Below, piece by piece: positions 29,598-38,910 of a stretch of DNA of 64,000 nucleotides (the first letter of the stretch is position 1; the number at the start of each line of letters is the position of its first letter). Made by a program: the position numbers and the translations under genes. This DNA is from JAMZMI01 sp963848175 (GTDB lineage: Bacteria; Bacteroidota; Bacteroidia; Cytophagales; Cyclobacteriaceae), in contig CAWKCO010000004.1 of NCBI GenBank assembly GCA_963848175.1, positions 1 to 64,000 on the forward strand. Direction: 5' to 3'. The notes under the pieces were generated by a model. It was not told the DNA's origin. It did not search any database and saw nothing but the letters and a program-made list of their open reading frames with translations.

Positions 29598-29729
29598 TGA
29601 AAAATATGCAACTCTCTAGAAAGGTTTAAAATTTAATATTATGCTGTTATTGGCTGTATTTTATTCTAAATATGAATTTTTTAAATTCATAAATGATAAA
29701 ATATTTAATCAATATTGAAAAATATGCAA
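29598..29729. promoter_or_regulatory. Candidate Lrp operator region: paired 14-bp direct repeats
   Basis: The 14-mer TGAAAAATATGCAA occurs twice with no mismatch, at 29598-29611 and 29716-29729, in the divergent gap between the Lrp gene and the aminotransferase gene (29513-29839). The starts are 118 bases apart, about eleven helical turns. A perfect palindrome lies between them. The gap contains no gene. Confidence 0.6.
29671..29691. promoter_or_regulatory. Perfect AT-rich palindrome, candidate operator
   Basis: TATGAATTT and AAATTCATA form 9-bp arms around TTT. It is near the centre of the two 14-bp repeats. AT-rich dyads of this type suit Lrp/AsnC dimers, but binding is inferred. Confidence 0.6.
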
Positions 29730-29839
29730 TTGGTGTGTTTTTAATTGACGGATTTGGATTATCATTGTTCAATGATTGCCATTCTTTTTATTGAGAAAAA
29801 AGAGCGGAGGCAAGTGCTAATGAGAAATTAAAAATCGGT

Positions 29840-31216
29840 ATGAATAACATCTGGAAAAACGATCTGGATCATTTAATCCACCCTTATACTAATTTTAGTA
29901 AGTTTAAAAACGAAGGGTCTACTATATACAGTCAAGGAAAAGGACATTTTATTTTTGATGATAAAGGTCAGAAATACCTAGATGCCATAGCTGGTCTGTG
30001 GTGTGTGAACATTGGCCATGGAAGTGAGCAGATGGCAGCAGGTCTTGCTGAGCAGGCATCCAAACTGGCATATTACAATACGTTTGGTGGAGCTACTTCT
30101 CCACCAGCAGCAAATTTGGCTCAAAAACTAGCCGAATTGTGCCCAGACAATCTAAACCATGTCTTCTTTGGTACAGGCGGGTCGATGGGTAATGACACAG
30201 CGATAAAAATCATTCATTATTATAATAACCTTCTAGGAAGACCTAATAAGAAAAAGATCATTTCTCGTGATCTGGGATACCACGGAAGTACGTTTTTGGC
30301 GCATGCCCTTACGGGAATACAATCTACCCACACGGGGTTTGATTTGCCAATAGAAGGTTTGGTACATCATATTTCTGCACCATACGAGTACAGAAAACCC
30401 GAGCATATTCCAACCGAAAAATTTTGTGATTATCTGGTAGATGAGTTGGAAGCTAAAATCAATGAACTAGGTGCAGATAATGTAGCGTGCTTTATTGCTG
30501 AGCCTATCATGGGTGCAGGTGGGGTGATTGTACCTCCTGCGGAATACAACTACCGCACGTGGCAGATTTGCAAAAAGTATGATATCCTTTACATCGCTGA
30601 TGAAGTAGTTACTGCTTTTGGTCGCTTGGGCGAAATGGTTGCTAGCGAGTCTGTGTATAATGTTAAACCAGACGTAATTGTAATGGCCAAAGGAATATCG
30701 TCGGGATATGTGCCTTTGGGAGCGACAATGATTTCGGATGAAATCTATGATGTTATCAGCCAACCGAAAAAGGGCAATCCATATTTCACTCATGGTTTTA
30801 CATATTCTGGACATCCGCTGGCTTGTGCAGCAGGATTGATCAACCTTGAAATAATGCAAAGCGAAAATCTGTGCGAAAATGTGAGAGACCTTGGGCCGTA
30901 TTTTGAGACAGAATTGAAAAAAATGCTCAGTCACCAGATTGTGGGTGATGTGCGTGGAAGCAAATACATGTTAGGTCTAGAGTTTGTGAAAGATCAACAC
31001 ACCAAGGAAGGAATTGATCCTGAGGTCTTTGATGTCACTGCCAGTGTTTTTGAGCATTGCAAGACTATGGGTCTGATTGTGCGTCCTGTAGGGCCGATTG
31101 TGGTATTGTCTCCACCGCTGACTTATGACAAAGAGGCCATCGATCAGACCATCGAGATTTTAGGCAAAGGCATTGAGCTTGCGATGGACGATATGAGAAA
31201 GATAAATCTAATATAA
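29840..31216 (+). CDS. Class III aminotransferase, SpuC-like (putrescine/omega-amine)
   Basis: 458 residues, PLP-dependent. The N-terminal phrases HPYTNFSKF, DAIAGLWCVNIGHG and YYNTFGGATSPPA, together with GGSMGNDTAIKI, resemble putrescine-pyruvate and related omega-amine aminotransferases. The PLP-binding Asp is in ADEVVTAFGRLGE and the Lys in VMAKGISSGYVP. If the substrate is putrescine the product is 4-aminobutanal, matching the aldehyde dehydrogenase divergently encoded. It is the first gene of the plus-strand set, about 30 bases before the agmatine deiminase. Beta-alanine or taurine are alternative substrates. Confidence 0.82.
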   Translation: MNNIWKNDLDHLIHPYTNFSKFKNEGSTIYSQGKGHFIFDDKGQKYLDAIAGLWCVNIGHGSEQMAAGLAEQASKLAYYNTFGGATSPPAANLAQKLAELCPDNLNHVFFGTGGSMGNDTAIKIIHYYNNLLGRPNKKKIISRDLGYHGSTFLAHALTGIQSTHTGFDLPIEGLVHHISAPYEYRKPEHIPTEKFCDYLVDELEAKINELGADNVACFIAEPIMGAGGVIVPPAEYNYRTWQICKKYDILYIADEVVTAFGRLGEMVASESVYNVKPDVIVMAKGISSGYVPLGATMISDEIYDVISQPKKGNPYFTHGFTYSGHPLACAAGLINLEIMQSENLCENVRDLGPYFETELKKMLSHQIVGDVRGSKYMLGLEFVKDQHTKEGIDPEVFDVTASVFEHCKTMGLIVRPVGPIVVLSPPLTYDKEAIDQTIEILGKGIELAMDDMRKINLI

Positions 31217-31247
31217 TCACTGACTGACCCTAATTAAGACGCTGCGC

Positions 31248-32562
31248 ATGAGACCAAACAACAGCCGCATTTCAATTTTTGCATTTTTAGTCATTTTCTC
31301 TATTGTTTTTTCAATGCAAGCAAGAGAAAAGTTCAGAAGAAGAGACCGCTGTGAGTGTAGTGCGCCAGCCTGCGGAGTACGAACCGCAAGAGGCATTGTG
31401 GTTGATTTGGTATCCATATAGGCACATGCAGGGTTATTCAAATGTAGAAGTGATCATCCAAATGGTGCAAGCTGTTTTGCCTTTTCAGAAGGTAATCATG
31501 ACTGCAATGTCTGATGAGGATTCTCTTAATGCTATCGAAAATCTTCCAAACAGCATTTTAGCGGATCCAAATTTTGCGTTGAAGGTGATTCCATCGGTTC
31601 AATTATGGGTCAGAGATATGGGACCCAATTTTGTGCAATTACAAAACGGGAAACTCGCCATAGCAGATTTTAATTTCAACTCTTGGGGATATGCCGATAG
31701 TGAGAATCCTGACAATAAAATAGAAGAAGCTTATGATCGGAACGTGGCTGACAGACTAGGGTATCAGACCATTAATACTACCATGATCTCTGAAGGTGGA
31801 AATAGAGACCTCAATGCACTAGGCACACTCATGGTTGTGGAAAAAGTAGAGAAAGGACGCAATCCTAACATGACCAAAGAAGAAATGGAGCGTGAGTATG
31901 CAAGGTTGCTGGGAGTAAAAAATGTCATTTGGTTGAAAGAGGGGCTAAGAGAGGATGATCATACCTTTTTGGGGCCTATCGAAACAGAAAAGGGTTGGGC
32001 ATATACGCTTGCTACTACCAATGGTCATGTAGATGAATTTGCTCGTTTTGTGAATGACTCTACGATTTTTATAGCTGAGCTCGACTCGATTCAGCTCGCT
32101 TCCAATGATCCTGTGGCTATCGAAAATAAGCGCAGGTTGGATGAAAATTTTAGTATTCTACAAAGTGCTATAAATGCAGATGGAAAGAAGTTCAATATTG
32201 TGCGCTTCCCTATACCGAACACCATGATCGTGAAAATGCCTCCTGGAGATGAGGTATATGAGTTTATCAAGACGCTGGATTATAAAAGTGGCATGGCTTT
32301 TCCACAAGGAGATACCATCAATGCTATCGGGGCGAGCAGTTATCTCAATTTTGTGATTACCAATGAGGTTATTTTGGTTCCGACTTATGTGGAGGTAGAT
32401 AAAGGGGCAGATGTAGTGGCTCGTGAGCAACGCGCACTGGCGTTACTGAGTCAATATTTTCCAGAAAGGAAAGTGGTGACGATCAACGCTTTTTCAGTGA
32501 ATTTAGGAGGAGGCGGGATGCATTGCATTAGCATGCACCAGCCAAAATGTGATAAAGAATGA
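31248..32562 (+). CDS. Agmatine deiminase-family lipoprotein (one frameshift)
   Basis: PAD_porph/agmatine deiminase family, about 437 residues. Catalytic landmarks: WVRDMGPNF, EGGNRDL, GHVDEFARF and the nucleophile Cys in GGGMHCISMHQP. The long frame begins at 31303 with a TTG, but an ATG at 31248 opens a hydrophobic leader (FAFLVIFSIVF). Removing one T from the T6 run near 31307 joins this leader to QCKQEKSSEEE, giving a signal peptide followed at once by Cys and a charged linker, as in lipoproteins; the lipobox is not canonical. An exported location would be unusual for agmatine deiminase. The family also contains peptidylarginine deiminase, but the motifs here are those of agmatine deiminase. 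It overlaps the next gene by 4 bases. Confidence 0.82.
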
Positions 32563-33875
32563 GGTACAGTTATTTTATTTTAGTTTTTTGGTTCATTGTG
32601 TCTTGCGCTATGGTGGAAGATACCACGGTGAAGCCAACAGGTGAATTGTTTCAGGATACTGTGGTGATAATTGATGGTAATATTGATACATCAGTGGTCG
32701 TAACACCTGAGCCTGAAATTCCAACGCTTACAGAAGAGTTGCAAGGAGTCTTTGAGAAATACAAATTGATGGGGATGTCGGTAGGCTTAATCGCAAAGGG
32801 GGATGTTGCTTATGAACATTCTTTTGGCTATGCTAACTGGTCAAACAAAGCTTCATTGACAAACGATAAAAACTTTCGCATTGCTTCTATTTCGAAGTTC
32901 TTCGCTTCTCTTGCCGTGATGAAACTCTGGGAGGAAGGCAAACTGGAGCTAGATGTGGATGTGAGCCATTACTTGGGTTGGACATTGGTCAATCCTAAAT
33001 TTCCAGAGGATGTGATTACGCTTCGACATTTGATTGATCACCAATCGGGAATTAGAGATGGCAGTGGTTATAGTAGCTTTTTGGGTAGTATGATCAAAAA
33101 TAAGCTGAGTATAGAGGAGCTATTTTCAGAGCAGGGGAGTCACTATACTTCCAATATGTTCGCAACAAAACCAGGGACGTTTTTTAGTTACTCAAACTGT
33201 GCATGGGGACTAGTTGCTAGTGTGGTAGAGAAAGCCAGCGGGATGCCTTTTGATGAATACTGCAAAAAGGTGATTTTTGATCCTTTGGAGTTGAATTCTA
33301 GCTTTAATCCTAGTGATATTGAAGCTTCAGATTACGCAACACTATACTCTTATCGCAAGAGTAGCTGGTCTGCTCAAGTGGATGATTACCGGTTTTCAGC
33401 TCCGTCTGATCGTATGTTTGATGGGTATGTTCCAGGACAGAATGGGCTGATTTATGGACCTCAAGGAAGTCTGAGAACGTCCCTGAGTGATCTACTAGTG
33501 ATTGGTCAGATGCTATTGAAGGAAGGAACCTTTAAAGGCACGCAGATCATTAAGCCTGAAACGATTGAGTCTTTCAAAGAGAATCCGTGGGTGTATGATG
33601 GGACAAACGGGGATACTTGGGACAATTTTTGGCTTTCTTACGCTGGAGGAATGCATTTGATCATCAATAAAGAGAAAGGAGATATTATCTTTCCTGACAG
33701 AACAATGTATGGCCACCCTGGAATAGCTTACGGTTTGCTTAGCGATTTTTACATTGACCCTGTGACTCAAAGTGGTGTGGTATTTATCACCAATGGTAGT
33801 AAGCTGAGCTATGAATATGCAGCTAGCACTAGTTTCTACGCAGTGGAAGATGCTGTATTTCAAAATTTTGTATAA
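32559..33875 (+). CDS. Class C beta-lactamase-fold serine hydrolase, lipoprotein
   Basis: 438 residues. The leader YFILVFWFIVSC gives a lipobox-like Cys at residue 16. The serine-hydrolase motif S-x-x-K is in IASISKFFAS (near residue 109), the YxN-type motif is YSNCAW (near 212), and a late GHPGIAYG stands where the HxG/KTG triad element lies. This family (EstB, AmpC-like, D-amino peptidase) hydrolyses esters, amides or peptides; actual beta-lactam resistance is not implied. Its start overlaps the stop of the agmatine deiminase gene (ATGA), indicating coupled translation, so it may release or process a substrate for the neighbouring pathway. Confidence 0.82.
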   Translation: MRYSYFILVFWFIVSCAMVEDTTVKPTGELFQDTVVIIDGNIDTSVVVTPEPEIPTLTEELQGVFEKYKLMGMSVGLIAKGDVAYEHSFGYANWSNKASLTNDKNFRIASISKFFASLAVMKLWEEGKLELDVDVSHYLGWTLVNPKFPEDVITLRHLIDHQSGIRDGSGYSSFLGSMIKNKLSIEELFSEQGSHYTSNMFATKPGTFFSYSNCAWGLVASVVEKASGMPFDEYCKKVIFDPLELNSSFNPSDIEASDYATLYSYRKSSWSAQVDDYRFSAPSDRMFDGYVPGQNGLIYGPQGSLRTSLSDLLVIGQMLLKEGTFKGTQIIKPETIESFKENPWVYDGTNGDTWDNFWLSYAGGMHLIINKEKGDIIFPDRTMYGHPGIAYGLLSDFYIDPVTQSGVVFITNGSKLSYEYAASTSFYAVEDAVFQNFV

Positions 33876-33902
33876 ACATCTAAAAGTATTAGACAGGAGT
33901 AG

Positions 33903-35273
33903 ATGGAAATTGAATATGGGTGGATAAGTCTTGTTCCTACTTTAGTGGTGCTTGTGGTAGCGCTCACCACGAAGAAAACTTTTGAAGCACTTCTAGTAGG
34001 ATCAGTAGTCGGTTTTTTAATTATAGCAAAAGGGAGTTTTTTTGGCGACATCTATAGACTCACTTCTCGGTGTTTTGCAAGACCCTGTTATCGCATGGAT
34101 TGTGATGGTATGTGGGCTCTTTGGAGCCTTGATTCGCTTGTTGGTGACTTCAGGTGGGGCTATGGCCTTTGCTGATTATATGCTTCGCTATATCAAAGAT
34201 CGTCGTTCTGCCTTGTTTGTTACTTGGCTACTTGGGCTTTCTATTTTCATTGACGATTATCTAAATGCTCTTACAGTCGGTTCTTCCATGAAGAAAGTTA
34301 CTGATAAATTTAAAGTGCCACGAGAGATGCTCGCCTACATCGTAGATTCTACGGCAGCTCCTATTTGTGTGATCATTCCACTATCTACTTGGGCGATTTA
34401 TATTTCTGGTTTGATAGAAAATACTGGCTTGGCTACTTCAGGCCAAGGATTACAAGTTTATGTTGGTATTCTTGCCCTACATCGTCTACGGGTGGGTAGC
34501 AGCTTTGATTGTTCCTTTGGTGATTTTGAAGGTTATTCCACCGATGGGTATGATGAAAAAAGCAGAAGAAAGAGTTCTCATCGGGCGGCTCATTGGCACC
34601 TAAAAACTCAGAAGCCATTAGTTTAGAGATGGGCGATTCAGAAGAGGCGGATAATCCAAAGGTTCTGCATTTCGTTTTACCAGTGGTCTTGTTGATAGCT
34701 GCCACATTGTTTTTTGAAATTGATGCCCTCAAAGGTGCAATTGTTGCTGTTGTTTTTACGATCATCTATTATGGTGCAGAGCGAATTATGAATGTAACGG
34801 CTGCTATGAATCATGTTTTTGATGGTTTCAAGTCGATGCTCTTTGCGCTGGCGATCATTGTTTTTTCTTTTGTGCTGAAAGATGTAAATGATCAGCTTGG
34901 ATTGGCAGAATATGTAATGCACGTGGTTTCTCCATGGATGATACCAGAGATTTTACCTGTCGTGGCTTTTGTCTCTTTAGCCATTATTACCTTTTCCACG
35001 GGTTCTTTTTGGGGAGTATATGCCATTTCATTTCCCATCATTATCCCCATGGCACAGCGATACGGCGTAGATATGTCGCTGGCATTGGGTGCAGTGGTGA
35101 GTGCAGGAGCCTTTGGTTCTCATGCATGTTTTTATGGTGATGCGACCGTACTTTCTTCGTCTGCTTCTGGATGTAACAATATTGCGCATGTGCTTTCTCA
35201 ATTGCCATATACACTTATAGCAGGTGTGATCAGCGCCATTACTTTCTTGATTTTGGGCTATTTGATGATCTAA
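33903..35273 (+). CDS. NhaC-family Na+/H+ antiporter-like transporter (three frameshifts)
   Basis: About 456 residues after repair, with 10-12 membrane helices. Recognisable parts: WISLVPTLVVLVVALTTKK at the N-terminus, SIFIDDYLNALTVGSSMKK and DSTAAPICVIIPLSTWAIY in the middle, and FSTGSFWGVYAISFPIIIP and GDATVLSSSASGCNN near the end. These belong to the NhaC-type Na+/H+ antiporter superfamily, some members of which carry amino acids or organic acids. Frame breaks lie near 34045 (T7 should be T6), near 34475 (restores PYIVYGWVAA) and near 34572 (restores EEEFSSGGSLAP). Placed after the catabolic genes, it could import the substrate; that is inference. Confidence 0.8.
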
Positions 35274-35322
35274 TATTCAATTCTGTTCGTAGGCAAAAGA
35301 GCGTGTATTACTTTTGCTGGAT

Positions 35323-36114
35323 ATGTGCAGATTTCTTTGTTGGGTTACTCTTTTTGTTTGTTTTCATCACGTTGCTTCCGGTCAAATACTGGTGGTAGAT
35401 AAAGCTGAATTGAAAGGTGATTCAAGCCAAATATTAGGGAACCTCAACGTCAGTTTTAAACTCAACAACCAAGGAACAACAGCCAATGAGCAGGTGCTTT
35501 ACCGTGGGTTAGACGGCACGAGTGATCTGGTTTTTCTCACTGGCGAAAATGCTTATATACTATTGAGTAAGATCAATTATATCAAGTCCACAGGCGGGCC
35601 ATTGGTAAGTACTGGTTACACACATCTTAGAGCCAATTTTCTGAGTGCCAATGTTGTTTCTTATGAGACTTTTGGGCAGCTACAGTATGATAATGGCCGT
35701 CGAATGCCTTTTAGGCTGCTCCTCGGTGGAGGCTTCAAGTTTCGACTGATTCCAGAAAAGCGAGGAAGCCTGTTTCTGGGTATTGGCGGGATGCACGAAA
35801 CCGAGCGCTGGAAAGTGACTGAAAATAGCGATCCAATTGAAAAAAATATTTGGAAAACGACTAACTACGTCAGTGCGAAGCTGCCTTTCAACGATCATTT
35901 CAAACTTAATTTTATTGTCTATTATCAGGGAGGATATGATTTCGGCTCAGAAGTATTTCGTAATAGGGTAAGTGGAGATTTGGTGTTTTCCGCTAAGGTA
36001 AATGACCGCATTTCTTTCACCACCTCATTTGTAGCGCAATATGAAGACAAGCCAATTATTGATATTGGGAAAACGATTTTCTCACTTTCCAATGGGTTGA
36101 GTTTGAAGTTTTGA
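35323..36114 (+). CDS. DUF481-like outer-membrane beta-barrel protein
   Basis: 263 residues from the ATG at 35323 (a TTG three codons earlier is also open). Signal peptide MCRFLCWVTLFVCFHHVASG. The mature part is a series of alternating amphipathic strands (YTHLRANFLSANVVSYETFGQ, FRLLLGGGFKFRLI, SLFLGIGGMHETERW, INDRISFTTSF-like strands) ending in Phe, as expected of an outer-membrane barrel and of the DUF481/YdiY family. Function unknown. It follows the transporter by 40 bases and may be the last gene of that transcript. Confidence 0.78.
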   Translation: MCRFLCWVTLFVCFHHVASGQILVVDKAELKGDSSQILGNLNVSFKLNNQGTTANEQVLYRGLDGTSDLVFLTGENAYILLSKINYIKSTGGPLVSTGYTHLRANFLSANVVSYETFGQLQYDNGRRMPFRLLLGGGFKFRLIPEKRGSLFLGIGGMHETERWKVTENSDPIEKNIWKTTNYVSAKLPFNDHFKLNFIVYYQGGYDFGSEVFRNRVSGDLVFSAKVNDRISFTTSFVAQYEDKPIIDIGKTIFSLSNGLSLKF

Positions 36115-36142
36115 ATCTGCCTAGACGTCTGCCTTAGCGTAA

Positions 36143-37797
36143 CTACCTCTTCAAAAGCTCTCTAGCACTTTCCACTGCATGCTGTCCGGGCTCATTTCCA
36201 CCAATCATTTTGGCAATTTCCATCACTCTTTCACTTTCGTCAAGTTTTCTGATTTTACTTTCAGATTTTGAAGAAGAATGGTCTTTATAAACGTAGTAGT
36301 GCGCATCGCCACCTGCAGCGAATTGAGGCAGGTGGCTGATGGAAATCACTTGATGGTTTTCAGCCATTTTCTTCATCATCGTGATCATTTGCAGCGCCAC
36401 TTCGCCCGAAACACCTGTGTCTATCTCGTCAAAAATGATTGTAGGAAGCGCCGTTTTATCTGCAATCAAATATTTCACCGCAAAAATGAGTCTCGAAAAT
36501 TCTCCACCAGAGGCTACTTGCTTTAGCTCTTTGGGAGCTACTGCCTTTATTGGCAGAGAAAAGCATCTCTACCTTATCTATGCCAGTGACTTGAGGCTCG
36601 GTAGGAGTGAGCTGAATTTCGATTTGGCCGTTTTCTATACCCAGCTTGTGAATGATCTTTTCTATCGCCTTGCCAAATTCAGGTGCATGCTTCTTTCGCA
36701 TTTGCGAAAGCTTTTCGCCTTTCTTTTGCACTTCACCTTCCAAGATGTCCAAGGATTTTTTGGCTTTGGAAAGGTGTTCTTCAAGATTTGAAACCGATTC
36801 CAATTCTTCTTCCGTCTGGCGTTGCAAAGCAATAAGTTCATCGACGGTCAGTACTTGATGTTTTTGCTGGAGTCTGAAAATCATATCCAAGCGTCCTTTT
36901 ACGATATGGATGCGCTCTGGATCAAATTCTATTAATTCTTGCTCACGAGCCATTTCTTTAGCCAAATCTTGTAGTTCAATACCAACAGATTGTGCACGCT
37001 CGTGAAAGCTATTTAGCGTTTTTCCGTACTTTTTGATGCCAGATAGGGTATGCAGTTCCTTCTTTGATTTGATTTAGAGCCGAGAAATCTGCCTCATCAA
37101 AAAGCTGAACAAGTTGCGTGAGGTTGGTCTTTATCTCTTCGGCATTTTCTAAAACTTCAAGCTCACTTTCCAACTCTTCCTGCTCACCAGTTATCAGCTG
37201 AGCTTCTTGCAATTCTTTGAGGATGAATTTTTTGTAATCTAAATCGGCAGAGTTGCTTTTTTCTTTGTTTAAAAGTGCGGCGTAAGCACGTTTTTCAGCT
37301 TGATATTTACCAAATGTGGTTTGATAATCTGTCAGTAGGGTATCAGTACCGCTATAGAGATCGAGAATTCGCTGCTGGTAGTTGTTGTTGCCTAACTCCA
37401 AAGACTCGTGCTGCGAATGAATATCCATCAGGTATTCGCCCAGTGCCCTCATCACATCGAGTGTAACAGGCGTGTCATTGATAAACCCTCTGGACTTCCC
37501 TGATGGAGCAATTTCTCTTCTGATGATGCACTCGTCATCATAATCCAATTCATTTTCTTCAAAGAAAGGTTTGAGATTATATGAGGAAAGATTGAAAACT
37601 CCTTCCACCACACATTTTTCACCTTCTGTATACAATGCTTTTGAGTCTGCACGCTTGCCTAAAAGCAAACCGATTGCGCCGAGCATGATCGATTTACCAG
37701 CACCCGTCTCTCCCGTGATGATATTGAGCTTAGGAGAAGGAAACATTTCCAACCCCTGAATCAATGCATAGTTGTTTATCAGAAGTGTGTTGATCAT
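36143..37797 (-). CDS. recN: DNA repair protein RecN (two frameshifts)
   Basis: An SMC-like ATPase acting in double-strand break repair, about 551 residues after repair. Walker A is in ITGETGAGKSIMLGAI near residue 30, followed by GFINDTPVTLDVMRALGEYL and DIHSQHESLELG. A long coiled coil covers the middle (LQRQTEEELESVSNLEEHL). The signature SGGEFSRLIFAVKY and Walker B TIIFDEIDTGVSGE are near the C-terminus, with SISHLPQFAA. Frame breaks lie near 37040 (restores LHTLSGIKKYGKTLNSF) and near 36540 (restores PKELKQVASGGEFSR). It ends a housekeeping run on the minus strand and starts one base from the preceding small gene. Confidence 0.92.
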
Positions 37798-37798
37798 T

Positions 37799-38014
37799 TT
37801 ATTGAATGGCCTTATTTTCAGCCCAAATGTCTGCGATTTCTGACAAAGGTATCATCATCTTACTACCTCTGGTATTCTCGACTTTTAAAATATCTTTTTG
37901 GGTGCTAATGAGTGTCACAAAGTGAACAGCGCCGCTTCTCATAATGACATTCACCTGTCTATTTAAGAATGCTGAGATTTGAGCAATACTGACTCTTTCT
38001 TGCCTTTTACTCAT
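37799..38014 (-). CDS. Small conserved protein of unknown function
   Basis: 71 residues, predicted to be mostly beta strand (VNVIMRSGAVHFVTLISTQKDILKVENTRG), reminiscent of a small Sm-like or SH3-like barrel, but I cannot assign a family. It overlaps the end of the DUF4835 gene by 4 bases and lies one base from recN, so it is translated within this operon. Confidence 0.7.
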   Translation of the reverse strand: MSKRQERVSIAQISAFLNRQVNVIMRSGAVHFVTLISTQKDILKVENTRGSKMMIPLSEIADIWAENKAIQ

Positions 38015-38910
38015 TCCAATATAGCTTTAAATTCGTCTGTCTTGGCAGGGTCAATGTTTTTGAGAATTTCGTATGCCTGCTTTTTCTCCGCTGGTGTTCC
38101 TTGGGAAAAAACCTGTACCATTTCTTTGGCTTTGGCATCTAGTAGTGAAATGGTGATGATAGACCGAGGACGAGCTTTGTTGCAAGCATGAATATCAACA
38201 AGAGCCTTAAGCATTGTTTCACGCGCTTCTTCAGGTTTCTCCGCAAAAATATCTAGCCCTTTGATGTGATAAGCATACATCGCTTTACGTAATGGTTCAA
38301 ATGTTGCATTCATGGCATTTTCATTGAGCCAATATCTGTTTCGTACGCTATTGAATTGATTCCAGCCGATGTAATTCGAATTTTGCGCATTGTTCACGAT
38401 CATATTGGCTTTTTGGTAATATCTGGTGCCTCCTAGTTCGCTAAACGTATCATAATCCATGGCAATGATGGTGTAGGCATAGTAGGCGAGTAGAGAGGTG
38501 ATGTTACTCAGAAAAGTGTTCGGGTTGAACTGCATCGGTTGTGAGGGTTGGTATTCGAAATCCCAATCTCGATCAGCAAAATTCATTATGATGGTTTGGT
38601 AGTCTGTGCCATACACAGGGCGAGAAGTCAAAATCTGCACAGAAGCACCAAAACGGTTGGCTCCAGGATTACTACTGTTAGGGTCTAGCGTCAGGATCAA
38701 GTTGCAGTTGATGCGTTCTTCAAGCTTAAATTCGTCATCCGTCCACTTTTGGTCATTCATAAACTGAGTGAAAACGGTCTGCATTTCTTCAAAAATTCTT
38801 CTTTCTTGAGTCTGTATCTGCTGTGCATTCACCACCACTTTGCAGTTGAGCTCTTGAGCCATCGCTGCTGTAGTCAAAATCAAAAAAAGAATTGTCAGAG
38901 ATTTACGCAT
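38011..38910 (-). CDS. DUF4835 (PorD-like) periplasmic protein
   Basis: About 299 residues from the ATG at 38910 (MRKSLTILFLILTTAAMAQ, a clear signal peptide); a start four codons earlier is also open. Diagnostic stretches are ELNCKVVVNAQQIQTQ, RPVYGTDYQTIIMNF, YYAYTIIAMDYDTFSELGG and the C-terminal EILKNIDPAKTDEF. This is the DUF4835 family, conserved in Bacteroidota next to coaBC and recN and named in some annotations as the T9SS protein PorD; its biochemical role is not established. Consistent with the T9SS cargo in this window. It slightly overlaps the end of coaBC. Confidence 0.85.
   Translation of the reverse strand: MRKSLTILFLILTTAAMAQELNCKVVVNAQQIQTQERRIFEEMQTVFTQFMNDQKWTDDEFKLEERINCNLILTLDPNSSNPGANRFGASVQILTSRPVYGTDYQTIIMNFADRDWDFEYQPSQPMQFNPNTFLSNITSLLAYYAYTIIAMDYDTFSELGGTRYYQKANMIVNNAQNSNYIGWNQFNSVRNRYWLNENAMNATFEPLRKAMYAYHIKGLDIFAEKPEEARETMLKALVDIHACNKARPRSIITISLLDAKAKEMVQVFSQGTPAEKKQAYEILKNIDPAKTDEFKAILE

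Noticed and set aside
32559..33875. Antibiotic-resistance beta-lactamase
   Set aside because: The fold is shared by esterases and peptidases; the context is catabolic and nothing specific to beta-lactam hydrolysis is visible.
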